Assembly (NCBI GenBank): GCA_016713505.1
Contig: JADJPA010000001.1
Location: forward strand, 1,736,001 to 1,800,000
Direction: 5' to 3'
Source: Candidatus Competibacteraceae bacterium
GTDB taxonomy: Bacteria; Pseudomonadota; Gammaproteobacteria; Competibacterales; Competibacteraceae
DNA: 64,000 nt
Below the pieces are notes generated by a model that saw only the letters and a list, made by a program, of their open reading frames with translations, was not told the origin of the DNA and did no database searches. A program made the position numbers and the translations under genes. Of this stretch, positions 52,406 through 60,649 are shown in pieces (the first letter of the stretch is position 1; each line of letters begins with the position of its first letter).

Positions 52406-54652
52406 ATGCCAACCGCACCCTCCGACAAGCCGCTCCGTCTCGCCATCGCCGGCATGAGTTGCGCCGGTTGTGTCGCCGCCGTGGAAACCGCGTTACGCGC
52501 TGTTTCGGGCGTGACCGAGGCCCACGTGAATCTGGTCGAACGCACCGCCCAGGTCACTGGCGCGCCGCGAGTTGCGACGCTGCTCGCGGCGGTGCGCGAG
52601 GCCGGTTACGAAGCTAGCGAACTGCGCGATGCCAGCGATGAAAGCGAGCGCGACCGAGCCGAGCGGACCCGTTACCGGCGGCTGATCCGCAACGCGCTGG
52701 TCGCGGGCGCGCTCGCCGCGCTGCTGATGCTCGGTGAAATGACCGGCGCAGCGCCGAGTCTGGCGACGCCGGGCGGACAGCTCTTCTGGATCGCGGCCGG
52801 CGTGGCGACTTTGGGCGTGCTGCTGTACGCCGGCGGCCATTTTTTCAGCGGCGCCTGGCGGCAATTTCGCCATCATAACGCCAACATGGATACCTTGATC
52901 GCGCTGGGCACCGGTTCGGCGTGGTTTTACTCCATGTTGGTCGCGCTGTTTCCCGACAGCGTACCCACTCTGGCCCGACACGCTTATTTCGAGGCGGCGG
53001 TCACCATCATCGCTTTGATCAACCTCGGCTCCGCGCTGGAAAGCCGGGCGCGCGGCAAGGCCTCGGCCGCGATCCAGCGCCTGCTGGGCCTGCGCCCGAA
53101 AACCGCCCGGCTGATCGAAGGCCAGCAGGAGCGGGATGTCCCTATCGATACGCTCGCCAGCGGCGCCCTGATCCGGGTGCGACCGGGCGAGAAAATTCCC
53201 GTGGACGGCATCGTCACCAGCGGGCAATCCAGCGTGAATGAAGCGATGCTCACCGGCGAAGCCTTGCCGGTGGTCAAACGCGAAGGCGATGCGGTCACCG
53301 GCGGCACTCTGAACGAATCCGGCAGCTTCATCTTTCGAGCGATCCGGGTCGGCGAGGAGACGGTGCTGGCGCACATTATCGCCAGCGTCCGGCAGGCCCA
53401 GAACAGCAAACCGCCGCTGGGCCGGCTGGCCGACCGGGTGGCCGCCGTGTTCGTGCCGGCGGTGCTGATCGTCGCCGTCCTGACCGCGCTGGCCTGGTTC
53501 AACGTCGGTCCCGAGCCGCGCGGCGGCTTCATGTTGGTGACGACCTTGACGGTGCTGATCATCGCCTGCCCCTGCGCGCTGGGACTGGCGACGCCGATTT
53601 CCATCATGGTCGGCGTCGGCAAGGCCGCCGAACACGGTATCCTGATTCGCGATGGCGAGGCGCTGCAACGCGCCGGCCAACTGACCGCGGTGGTGCTCGA
53701 TAAAACCGGCACGGTCACCACCGGCCGGCCGACGGTCACCCGGCTGATCGCCCTGCCGGGTTTCGATGAAACCGAACTGCTACGACTGGCGGCCGGTCTG
53801 GAGACGGGTTCCGAACACCCGCTAGGGCAGGCGATCGTGAAGGCCGCCCAGGAACGCGGCCTGTCCGTCCCCGCGCCGGCCGCGTTCGAGGCGATTGCCG
53901 GCCAGGGCGCGAGCGGTCGCGCGGCCGACCGCTCGCTGCGGGTCGGCAACCGGCGCTTGCTGGAGGCCGCCCAAATCGATGCCGCGCCTCTGGCGGATCA
54001 AGCCGAGCGACTGGCCGCCGCCGGCCAAACGCCGGTCTTCGTGGCGATCGACGGCTGGCCGGCCGGCCTCATCGCCGTGGCCGACCCGCTCAAGCCCGAT
54101 TCGGTCGAAGCCATTCGCCGCCTGCGGGATTTAAAGCTGCGCGTGATCCTGCTGACCGGCGATCACCGCGCGACCGCCCGCGCCATCGCCGCCGAAGCCG
54201 GCATCGACACCGTTTTTGCCGAGGTGCCGCCCACCGCCAAGGCGGATCTCATCGCCGACTTGCAAGCGCGGGGCGAGATCGTGGGCATGGTCGGCGACGG
54301 CATCAACGACGCGCCGGCCCTGGCCAAGGCCGAGGTCGGTTTCGCGATGGGGACCGGCACTGACGTCGCCATCGAAAGCGCCGGCATCACGCTGGTCGGC
54401 GGTTCGCTGCGCGGCATCGCCGACGCCATCGCTATTTCCCGCGCCACCGTCACCAATATCCGGCAGAATTTGTTCGGCGCTTTCCTTTACAATACCTTGG
54501 GCATACCGCTTGCGGCAGGCGTCCTGTATCCCGCGACCGGACTGCTGCTCGACCCGATGCTGGCCGGCGCGGCGATGGCGCTGTCGTCCTTTACCGTGGT
54601 CAGCAATGCCAACCGATTGCGCGGTTTTCAGCCGAAAGGGGTGCCGGCATGA
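52406..54652 (+). CDS. copA: Copper-type P1B ATPase
   Basis: A 748-residue heavy-metal pump. One N-terminal metal-binding domain has GMSCAGC (Cys19, Cys22); eight helices include the CPC motif (Cys388, Cys390, 'IIACPCALGLATP'). The phosphorylation site is DKTGT (Asp432), and 'GDGINDAPALAKAEVGFAMGTGTDVAIE' is the hinge. The CPC signature and single HMA domain indicate Cu(I) export or delivery to cuproenzymes. ATG 52406 is used; the frame is open to 52223. I see no CueR-type operator upstream. Its stop overlaps the start of a 26-residue membrane peptide gene. Confidence 0.93.
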   Translation: MPTAPSDKPLRLAIAGMSCAGCVAAVETALRAVSGVTEAHVNLVERTAQVTGAPRVATLLAAVREAGYEASELRDASDESERDRAERTRYRRLIRNALVAGALAALLMLGEMTGAAPSLATPGGQLFWIAAGVATLGVLLYAGGHFFSGAWRQFRHHNANMDTLIALGTGSAWFYSMLVALFPDSVPTLARHAYFEAAVTIIALINLGSALESRARGKASAAIQRLLGLRPKTARLIEGQQERDVPIDTLASGALIRVRPGEKIPVDGIVTSGQSSVNEAMLTGEALPVVKREGDAVTGGTLNESGSFIFRAIRVGEETVLAHIIASVRQAQNSKPPLGRLADRVAAVFVPAVLIVAVLTALAWFNVGPEPRGGFMLVTTLTVLIIACPCALGLATPISIMVGVGKAAEHGILIRDGEALQRAGQLTAVVLDKTGTVTTGRPTVTRLIALPGFDETELLRLAAGLETGSEHPLGQAIVKAAQERGLSVPAPAAFEAIAGQGASGRAADRSLRVGNRRLLEAAQIDAAPLADQAERLAAAGQTPVFVAIDGWPAGLIAVADPLKPDSVEAIRRLRDLKLRVILLTGDHRATARAIAAEAGIDTVFAEVPPTAKADLIADLQARGEIVGMVGDGINDAPALAKAEVGFAMGTGTDVAIESAGITLVGGSLRGIADAIAISRATVTNIRQNLFGAFLYNTLGIPLAAGVLYPATGLLLDPMLAGAAMALSSFTVVSNANRLRGFQPKGVPA

Positions 54653-54729
54653 CAGCTTATCTCGTCAACCTGGCCGGACTGGGGCTGATCGCCTTGATTA
54701 TCTGGTGGTTTTGGATCGCACGCTCATGA
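54649..54729 (+). CDS. 26-residue single-helix membrane peptide between copA and the sensor genes
   Basis: ATG 54649 overlaps the copA stop (ATGA), and its own TGA (54727-54729) overlaps the ATG of the next gene. The peptide begins MTAYLVNLAGLGL and ends WIARS: a single membrane helix with three Trp and a short basic tail. Double coupling, lack of internal stops and clean hydrophobicity argue for a real gene. The size and position recall small partners of metal ATPases such as CcoS, but the sequence is too short for a family call. Confidence 0.65.
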   Translation: MTAYLVNLAGLGLIALIIWWFWIARS

Positions 54730-55058
54730 AATCTCCCGATGTTCCCAAACTGGCTGGACCGTACCGGAAACCGGCTTGGCTGCAGCGGCTGGCCCTGGGC
54801 CTGACGTCCGCCCTGGTGTTGGTCGCGACGTTCGCCGTCGCTTCCGTCGTGTTCGCGGCGTTGCTGGTCCTGGGCCTGGCGGTCGGCGGCTGGCTGTGGT
54901 GGCAATACCACAAACTGACCCGCAAGATGCGCGAGGCGCAACCCGATGCGCTCGAAGGGGAATACGAGATCGAGTCAGGCCCTCTGGCGCTGGAAGCTCG
55001 GTCGGACCCGGCTCCGTCCGCCGGCGCCGCTCCGACCGAACCCCGACCGGCGCCATGA
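54726..55058 (+). CDS. Small membrane protein coupled to the sensor kinase
   Basis: A 110-residue protein: a basic N terminus (YRKPAWLQR), two close membrane helices forming a hairpin (about 21-58, 'LTSALVLVATFAVASVVFAALLVLGLAVGGWLWW' region), then a hydrophilic, Pro/Glu-rich C terminus. It resembles no characterised family that I know. Both ends overlap neighbours by four bases (ATGA with the 26-residue gene and with the histidine kinase), so it is made together with them and may modulate the kinase or the ATPase. Confidence 0.7.
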   Translation: MKSPDVPKLAGPYRKPAWLQRLALGLTSALVLVATFAVASVVFAALLVLGLAVGGWLWWQYHKLTRKMREAQPDALEGEYEIESGPLALEARSDPAPSAGAAPTEPRPAP

Positions 55059-57028
55059 ACGCCATGGCGCCGGATGCCATCGCGTTCTCCAGCTCCGCGA
55101 ACGATCTCATTTCCCAGCGCATTTACACCGACCGGGTGCGCTTGTTGTACGCCCAAGCGCCGCTGGGGGTGGTCGGCAGCCTGTTCGTGGCGCCCCTGCT
55201 CGCCTTCATCCTCTGGAACACCGTACCGCATTCGATTCTAGTGATTTGGGTGTTGTTCCTGGAGACCACCGTCGCGATCCGCTGGGCGCTGACGGTCGCC
55301 TTCCAGCGCCGCGCCGCCGGGGCTGAGGCCATCGAGCGTTGGGCCGAACGCTATACTTGGGCTTGCGCCGCGAGCGGGGTCGGTTGGGGGGGCTGCGTGG
55401 TTCTGCTGGCGCTGTCCCCCTCGCTGGTCGAACAAAGTTTCATCATGCTGATCCTCGGCGGCGTCTTGATGGGCGGCGTGCTTGCCATGACGCCGGTATT
55501 GGCCACCTGCATGGCCTACGCCCTGCCTCTGGCGCTGCCGTCGGTGTCGTGGCTGCTCCTGCAAGACGATCTGCTGCGCATCGTCATGGGGACGACCGGA
55601 TTGTTATATCTGTTGCTGGCGTTGGGCACCGCCCACCGCTACCACCGGACGCTCGGCCAGTATTTGAGGTTGGCCCTGGAAAATCTCGATCTCGCCCAAT
55701 CCTGCGCCAAGGCGCAGGAACAAACCGAGCGCACCAACCGGCGCTTGGCCGAACAACAAGCGGTGCTTCAAAGCAGCGTGGATGCGCTGCGCGAGTTTTA
55801 CCGCATCATTTCCACGCCGCGCCGCCACGCCAACAGCCAAATCCAAGCGCTGCTGGCGATGGGTTGCCAGCGGTTCGGGGCGGATACCGGAGTGCTGGCG
55901 CGCGTGGAGGGTGAAGGCTATGAAATCGTTCAGCTCGTTGCGCCCGACAAGCAACTCGCTCCGGGGGACCGGTTCGCCTTGGACGATACCTGCTGTCAGG
56001 AAACCCTGCGCGCGCGGCAGCCCGTGGCGTTCGAACCCGCCTTCACCCGGTTTCAGGACAGGCGGCAGCCCCAGCACTTCAAGCGTCAGGTAGCCACCTA
56101 TCTCGGCGCCGCCGTGCAGGTCGGCGACCGCGCCTTCGGCACGCTCAGCTTTTCCGACCTTCGGTCCCGGCCGGCTCCGTTTACCCCGGTCGATCTCGAA
56201 TTGATTCAACTCATGGCGCAGTGGGTGGGCACCACCCTCGAACAAGATCGCATGACCGTCGCCGCCCAACGCCAACACACCTTGCTGGCCCATGCGTCGC
56301 GGCTCAATACCCTGGGCGAGATGGCCTCCGGACTGGCGCACGAAATCAACCAGCCCATCACCGCCATCGCCTTGTATACCGAAACGTGCCTGGCCCGGCT
56401 GCGAAGCGCGCAAGCCAATCCGAATGAAATCCGAGAAACCCTGGAGAAAATCGCCGCGCAAAGCGCGCGGACCAACACCATCATCCAGCAAGTCCGTCAT
56501 TTCGCCCGTCAAAGCAAACCGCAATACCTTTCGGTTCGCATCGAGGACCTGTTCGACGACATCGCGGATTTTCTGCGCCTGGAAGTTCACCGCCACCGCA
56601 TTCAGTTCCATCAGAACATCGATGCGGAGCTGCCGTTGGTATTGGCCGATCCCCTGCAATTTCAACAGGTGGTCCTCAACCTGATTCGCAACGCGGTGGA
56701 TGCCGTGAACCAGAGTGAAGGCCCACGCATCATCACCGTGTTTGCCCGGCTCGCTGAGGAGGTCGTCGAAATCGGCGTGAAAGACACCGGACCCGGCGTG
56801 GCTCCCGATATCTTCAATCAATTGCTGAATCCGTTTTTCACTACCAAGCCCGATGGGCTGGGTTTGGGATTGTCGATCAGCCAATCCATCGTCGAGGCGC
56901 ATGGCGGCCGGCTGTGGGCGACTTCCAACCAAGGCCCCGGCCTTACCTTGCATTTCACCTTGCCCGTCGCCAGCCGCGCCAAGGCCTCCGAACGGATCGC
57001 CGCGGATTTGTCTCTGGCGGCGAACTGA
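55055..57028 (+). CDS. Membrane histidine kinase with GAF domain
   Basis: A 657-residue sensor kinase. About five or six membrane helices fill residues 30-190, then a short coiled coil, a GAF-like domain (about 245-400, 'CQRFGADTGVLARVEGEGYEIVQL'), and the dimerisation domain with the phospho-acceptor His429 in 'GLAHEINQPITAI'. The ATPase domain has the N box 'LIRNAVDAV', G boxes 'DTGPGV' and 'GLGLGLSIS'. ATG 55055 overlaps the previous stop. The kinase core is of the FixL/DctB group, matching the FixJ-like regulator two genes on. A second kinase lies 15 bases downstream. Confidence 0.9.
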   Translation: MNAMAPDAIAFSSSANDLISQRIYTDRVRLLYAQAPLGVVGSLFVAPLLAFILWNTVPHSILVIWVLFLETTVAIRWALTVAFQRRAAGAEAIERWAERYTWACAASGVGWGGCVVLLALSPSLVEQSFIMLILGGVLMGGVLAMTPVLATCMAYALPLALPSVSWLLLQDDLLRIVMGTTGLLYLLLALGTAHRYHRTLGQYLRLALENLDLAQSCAKAQEQTERTNRRLAEQQAVLQSSVDALREFYRIISTPRRHANSQIQALLAMGCQRFGADTGVLARVEGEGYEIVQLVAPDKQLAPGDRFALDDTCCQETLRARQPVAFEPAFTRFQDRRQPQHFKRQVATYLGAAVQVGDRAFGTLSFSDLRSRPAPFTPVDLELIQLMAQWVGTTLEQDRMTVAAQRQHTLLAHASRLNTLGEMASGLAHEINQPITAIALYTETCLARLRSAQANPNEIRETLEKIAAQSARTNTIIQQVRHFARQSKPQYLSVRIEDLFDDIADFLRLEVHRHRIQFHQNIDAELPLVLADPLQFQQVVLNLIRNAVDAVNQSEGPRIITVFARLAEEVVEIGVKDTGPGVAPDIFNQLLNPFFTTKPDGLGLGLSISQSIVEAHGGRLWATSNQGPGLTLHFTLPVASRAKASERIAADLSLAAN

Positions 57029-57043
57029 TCCGGAAACCCAGCG

Positions 57044-58972
57044 TTGATTGGCCTCAAACCCCCAGCGGCGCCCTCCGAAGATCGGCCTTGGCCGGCTCAG
57101 CGCAAGGCGTTGCTTTCAGACGAGCAGCGGCCTGAAACCGGCTGGCGGCGCTGGCGTCCCCATCACCTTGATCCGGCCACCGTCAGCCTGCTTTTCACGG
57201 CGGCCGGCCTGCTTTGGCTTTTGGTGGTCGATCCGATCCTCGCTACCGGGTTCCACGGTGATGGCCCGAAACGGCTTTTCGAACAATGGCCCAACGTGCT
57301 GGCAACCCTCACCGGCGGCATCCTGCTTTATGGACTGCTGCAAGCCCGCGCCAACAGCGCCGCTCGCGCCCAACAGACGCAAGCGCTGCGGCTGAGCGAG
57401 TTCATGGAGCGGATGTTCGATGGGGCCTTCATCAAGGACCGCCAGGGCCGCTACGTCCTCCTTAACCCGGCGGGCGTCCGACTCGCGAGCCGCTCCTTGA
57501 GCGAGTGCCTGAATCGGGACGATCTCGCCTTGTTCCCGGCCGATATGGCCCGAAAGATCATGGAGGACGATCGGCGCGTGATCGCCAGCGGCGAACTGTT
57601 GAGCCGCGAGGACACCTTCACCTTTCAAGGCGATACCCGAACCTTCCTCTCCACCAAATGGCCCTGCCGGGATAGCGCTGGCGCAATCGTCGGCATTCTC
57701 GGCATCGTCCGAGACATCACCGTTCAAAAGCAGGCCGAACAGCGCCCGCAACGCACGCGCGTCGACTTGGAAGCGCGCGTGCGGGAGCGCACTGTCCAGC
57801 TGCTGGCCATCAATGCAAATCTGGAACGGCAGATCGCCGCCCGCACTCAGGCGGAACTCGCCTTGCGCGACAGCGAGGAGCGCTTCCGCCAGCTGGCCGA
57901 ACACATCCGGGAGGTGTTCTGGGTCCACGGTATCGAGCAGGAAAGGCCGCTCTACATCAGCCCCGCCTACGAGGACATTTGGGGGCGGCCCATCGACGGC
58001 CTGCACGACCGCCCGCAGGATTGGATCGAAGCGGTCCATCCCGACGACCGGGCGCGCGTGCAAGCCGCCCATGTCGCCAAGCAGCACTCGGGACACTTCG
58101 ATGAAGAATATCGGATCGTCCGCCCCGACGGCACGGTCCGCTGGATTTGGGATCGCGGCTTCCCCATCCTTGACGAAAGCGGCCACATCTACCGCATCGC
58201 CGGCTTGGCCGAGGACATCACCCACCGCAAGTTGGCCGAGGATCAATTGCGGCGGCAGCAGGTGGAACTGGCCCGCATGTCGCGGCTCAGCCTGGCGGTC
58301 GAACTGGCTTCCAACCTGGCCCACGAACTCAACCAACCGCTGGCGGCCATCGTCGCTTACACGCAGGCGTGTCTAGCCTTGCTGCACCAAGCCAATACCG
58401 ATCCCCGCGTGCTGACCGGCCCGCTTGAGGAAGTGGTCAAGCAAGGGCTGCGCGCCGGCGAAATCATCCGTCACTTACGCGAGCTGGTTGACAAACATCC
58501 GGCCGCCCAGTCCGCGCTCGATCTGAACGCGCTGATTCGCTCCGTCGTCCACTACGCGCAACTGGAAGTCCGTCAGGCCGGCGTCGTGTTGCGCTTGGAA
58601 TTAACCGACGGCTTGCCGCCGGCCCTGGCCGACGATATCCAGATTCAACTGGTCGTGCTGTATTTGATCCGCAACGCCCTCGAAGCCATCAGCGCGAAGA
58701 ACAGCGAACCCCGCGAGGTGATCCTGCACACCGCCCGGCTCGATGCTGGCCGGGTGCAAGTCACCGTCCGGGATACAGGACAGGGCTTGAGCCCGGAGGT
58801 CCAAGACCGCTTGTTCCAGCCCTTCTTCACCACCAAGGCGGGCGGCATGGGGCTGGGGCTGTCGGTCAGTCGTTCCATCGTCGAATCGCAAGGCGGACAG
58901 CTGTGGGCGACTTCCAATCCAGAGGGCGGAGCTTCGTTCCATTTCAGCCTGCCTATCCATGCCTCTTCTTGA
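57044..58972 (+). CDS. PAS-domain histidine kinase
   Basis: A 642-residue kinase. Two N-terminal hydrophobic stretches (about 47-66 and 85-100) may span the membrane. Two PAS domains follow: about 118-230 and 280-405 ('RFRQLAEHIREVFWVHG', 'GLAEDITHRKLAEDQL'), with a coiled coil between. The phospho-acceptor is His427 in 'NLAHELNQPLAAIVAY', and the ATPase domain has 'DTGQGL' and 'GMGLGLSVSRSIVE'. The start is TTG 57044, the only early start in frame. Its C terminus closely resembles that of the preceding kinase, so the two may share the same regulator. It overlaps the open frame of the regulator gene. Confidence 0.88.
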   Translation: MIGLKPPAAPSEDRPWPAQRKALLSDEQRPETGWRRWRPHHLDPATVSLLFTAAGLLWLLVVDPILATGFHGDGPKRLFEQWPNVLATLTGGILLYGLLQARANSAARAQQTQALRLSEFMERMFDGAFIKDRQGRYVLLNPAGVRLASRSLSECLNRDDLALFPADMARKIMEDDRRVIASGELLSREDTFTFQGDTRTFLSTKWPCRDSAGAIVGILGIVRDITVQKQAEQRPQRTRVDLEARVRERTVQLLAINANLERQIAARTQAELALRDSEERFRQLAEHIREVFWVHGIEQERPLYISPAYEDIWGRPIDGLHDRPQDWIEAVHPDDRARVQAAHVAKQHSGHFDEEYRIVRPDGTVRWIWDRGFPILDESGHIYRIAGLAEDITHRKLAEDQLRRQQVELARMSRLSLAVELASNLAHELNQPLAAIVAYTQACLALLHQANTDPRVLTGPLEEVVKQGLRAGEIIRHLRELVDKHPAAQSALDLNALIRSVVHYAQLEVRQAGVVLRLELTDGLPPALADDIQIQLVVLYLIRNALEAISAKNSEPREVILHTARLDAGRVQVTVRDTGQGLSPEVQDRLFQPFFTTKAGGMGLGLSVSRSIVESQGGQLWATSNPEGGASFHFSLPIHASS

Positions 58973-58988
58973 AATAAACCCGCGCCGC

Positions 58989-59603
58989 ATGTCCGACACG
59001 CCCACCGTTTTTCTGATCGATGACGACCGCGCGGTGCGCGATGCCGTCGGCTTGCTGTTGCAAGCCAGCGGGTTCGCCGTCGAGACCTTCGCCAGCGCGG
59101 CTGAATTTCTCGACGCGGGCGTCGTCCACCGGCCGGGCTGCCTGGTGCTGGACGTGCGGATGCCCGGTCTCAGCGGCTTGGATTTGCAGAAAGAATTGTG
59201 GGCCAAAGGCCACCGCACCCCGATCATCTTCATGACCGGCCACGGCGATGTTCCGATGGCGATTCGGGCCATGAAAGCCGGCGCTTTCGATTTTATCGAG
59301 AAACCCTTCCAGGGCCAGACGCTGCTCGCCCGCATCCGCGAAGCGCTGGCTTTCGACTCCCGGCAACGCCGCCGGCAGGCGTGTCGCGATAAGGCGGCCG
59401 CGCGGCTGGCGCTGCTGTCGCCCCGCGAGCGGGAAGTGCTGGAGCGGGTGGCGGAGGGGCAGTACAACAAAGTCATCGCCGCCGAACTCGGCATCAGCCT
59501 TTCCACCGTGGAAATCCACCGCAAGCGAGTCATGGAAAAACTGCAAGCCGAGTCGCTGTCGGACTTGATTCGCTTGCTGGCCTTGTTGGATGAGCGGCTC
59601 TGA
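58989..59603 (+). CDS. FixJ/TtrR-like response regulator with LuxR-type HTH
   Basis: A 204-residue transcription regulator. The receiver shows 'FLIDDDRAVRDA', phospho-acceptor Asp55 in 'LVLDVRMPGLSG', 'MTGHGDVPMAIRAMKAGAFDFIEKPF', and a C-terminal LuxR-type helix-turn-helix ('LSPREREVLERVAEGQYNKVIAAELGISLSTVEIHRKRVMEKL'-type motif, in shorter form seen near 135-185). ATG 58989 gives the usual FixJ start; ATG 58959 would overlap the upstream kinase. One regulator follows two kinases, which suggests that both signal to it. It converges on the enoyl-CoA hydratase gene. Confidence 0.9.
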   Translation: MSDTPTVFLIDDDRAVRDAVGLLLQASGFAVETFASAAEFLDAGVVHRPGCLVLDVRMPGLSGLDLQKELWAKGHRTPIIFMTGHGDVPMAIRAMKAGAFDFIEKPFQGQTLLARIREALAFDSRQRRRQACRDKAAARLALLSPREREVLERVAEGQYNKVIAAELGISLSTVEIHRKRVMEKLQAESLSDLIRLLALLDERL

Positions 59604-59647
59604 AGCGCGGCGTTCGCCCCTCATCCGCCGGGCCTTCAGGAGCCGGA

Positions 59648-60400
59648 TTACCGACGTTGCGCGAAGGTGAGCAGGGCCGCCCGCGCTTCGGGCGAACCCA
59701 ATAGCTCGATGAAGTACCGGCTTTCCAACGCGATGCTGTCTTTCACCCGCTCCGCGTCGGGCTGTTTCAGCAAGGCCTTGGTCAGCCGCACCGCCCGCGC
59801 CGGCAGCGCCGCCAAGCGCCGCGCTTGCGCCAGCGCCAACTCCAGGGTCGCCTCGGCATCGGCCCCGATCCCGTTGATCAGACCCCATTCCAAAGCGCGC
59901 TCCGCATTGAACGCATCGCCGAGCAGCAACAGCTCCGCGGCGCGGGCGTGGCCGATCCGCCGCGGCAACAGCCAACTGGAACCTGCCTCGGGGCACAAGC
60001 CGAGATTGACGAAGGGCATGCGCAAGACCGCTCCAGCCCGCGCGTACACCAGATCACAATGCAGCAGCAAAGTCACGCCAATACCGACCGCCATCCCGTT
60101 GACGGCGGCGATCAGCGGCTTTTCAAAGCGCTGTAGCGCCATCAGAAACTGGAATACCGGACTCTCTTCGTCGGTAGGTGGCGCCGCCAAAAAATCGGCG
60201 ATATCGTTACCGCTGCTGAAGCTGTCCTCGCTGCCGGTCACCACCACCACATGGGTCGCCGGATCGCGGCCAGCCTCAGCCAGTAGCGCCGTCAGCGCCG
60301 CGTACATGGCGCGGGTCAAGGCGTTCTTTTTGGCGGGTCGGTGGACGCGCGCCAACACGACATGCTCCTGCTGCTCCGTCACAATGTCTTGGGTGTGCAT
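59648..60400 (-). CDS. Enoyl-CoA hydratase/isomerase family protein
   Basis: A 250-residue crotonase-fold protein: 'RPAKKNALTRAMYAAL', oxyanion-hole 'GSEDSFSSGNDIADF' and 'AAVNGMAVGIGVTLLLHCDLVYA', with 'GLCPEAGSSWLLPRRIG'. The acidic residue of the second site is kept (Glu in CPEAGS), while the first hydratase Glu is not obvious, which is more like enoyl-CoA isomerases (PaaG/Eci type). ATG 60400 is used; the frame is open to 60493. No other fatty-acid oxidation genes are adjacent. Confidence 0.85.
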   Translation of the reverse strand: MHTQDIVTEQQEHVVLARVHRPAKKNALTRAMYAALTALLAEAGRDPATHVVVVTGSEDSFSSGNDIADFLAAPPTDEESPVFQFLMALQRFEKPLIAAVNGMAVGIGVTLLLHCDLVYARAGAVLRMPFVNLGLCPEAGSSWLLPRRIGHARAAELLLLGDAFNAERALEWGLINGIGADAEATLELALAQARRLAALPARAVRLTKALLKQPDAERVKDSIALESRYFIELLGSPEARAALLTFAQRR

Positions 60401-60649
60401 CGTCACTATCACTCCGTCAAAGGATTCAATAGCCGTTTTATGAAGCCGGTCGCGTTTGGCAAGATCCTGACAATCGCACCGCTCTCTCGCCACGTCCGCG
60501 CGTCAGCCCCGCCAAGGAACCCCACGCTGCCCGCTCCAGCCCGCCGCCGAGCGTTTCGTGGTTTTTGGCTGCTTTCCCTTTCATCGGCACAGTTCATGCT
60601 TTAGCGGACGACGTTATGTTTTTGCCGATGACATCATAAGGTATCACCC

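Noticed and set aside
55604..56953. 449-residue antisense frame opposite the histidine kinase
   Set aside because: Mirror of a motif-complete kinase; high-GC codon bias leaves the antisense frame open.
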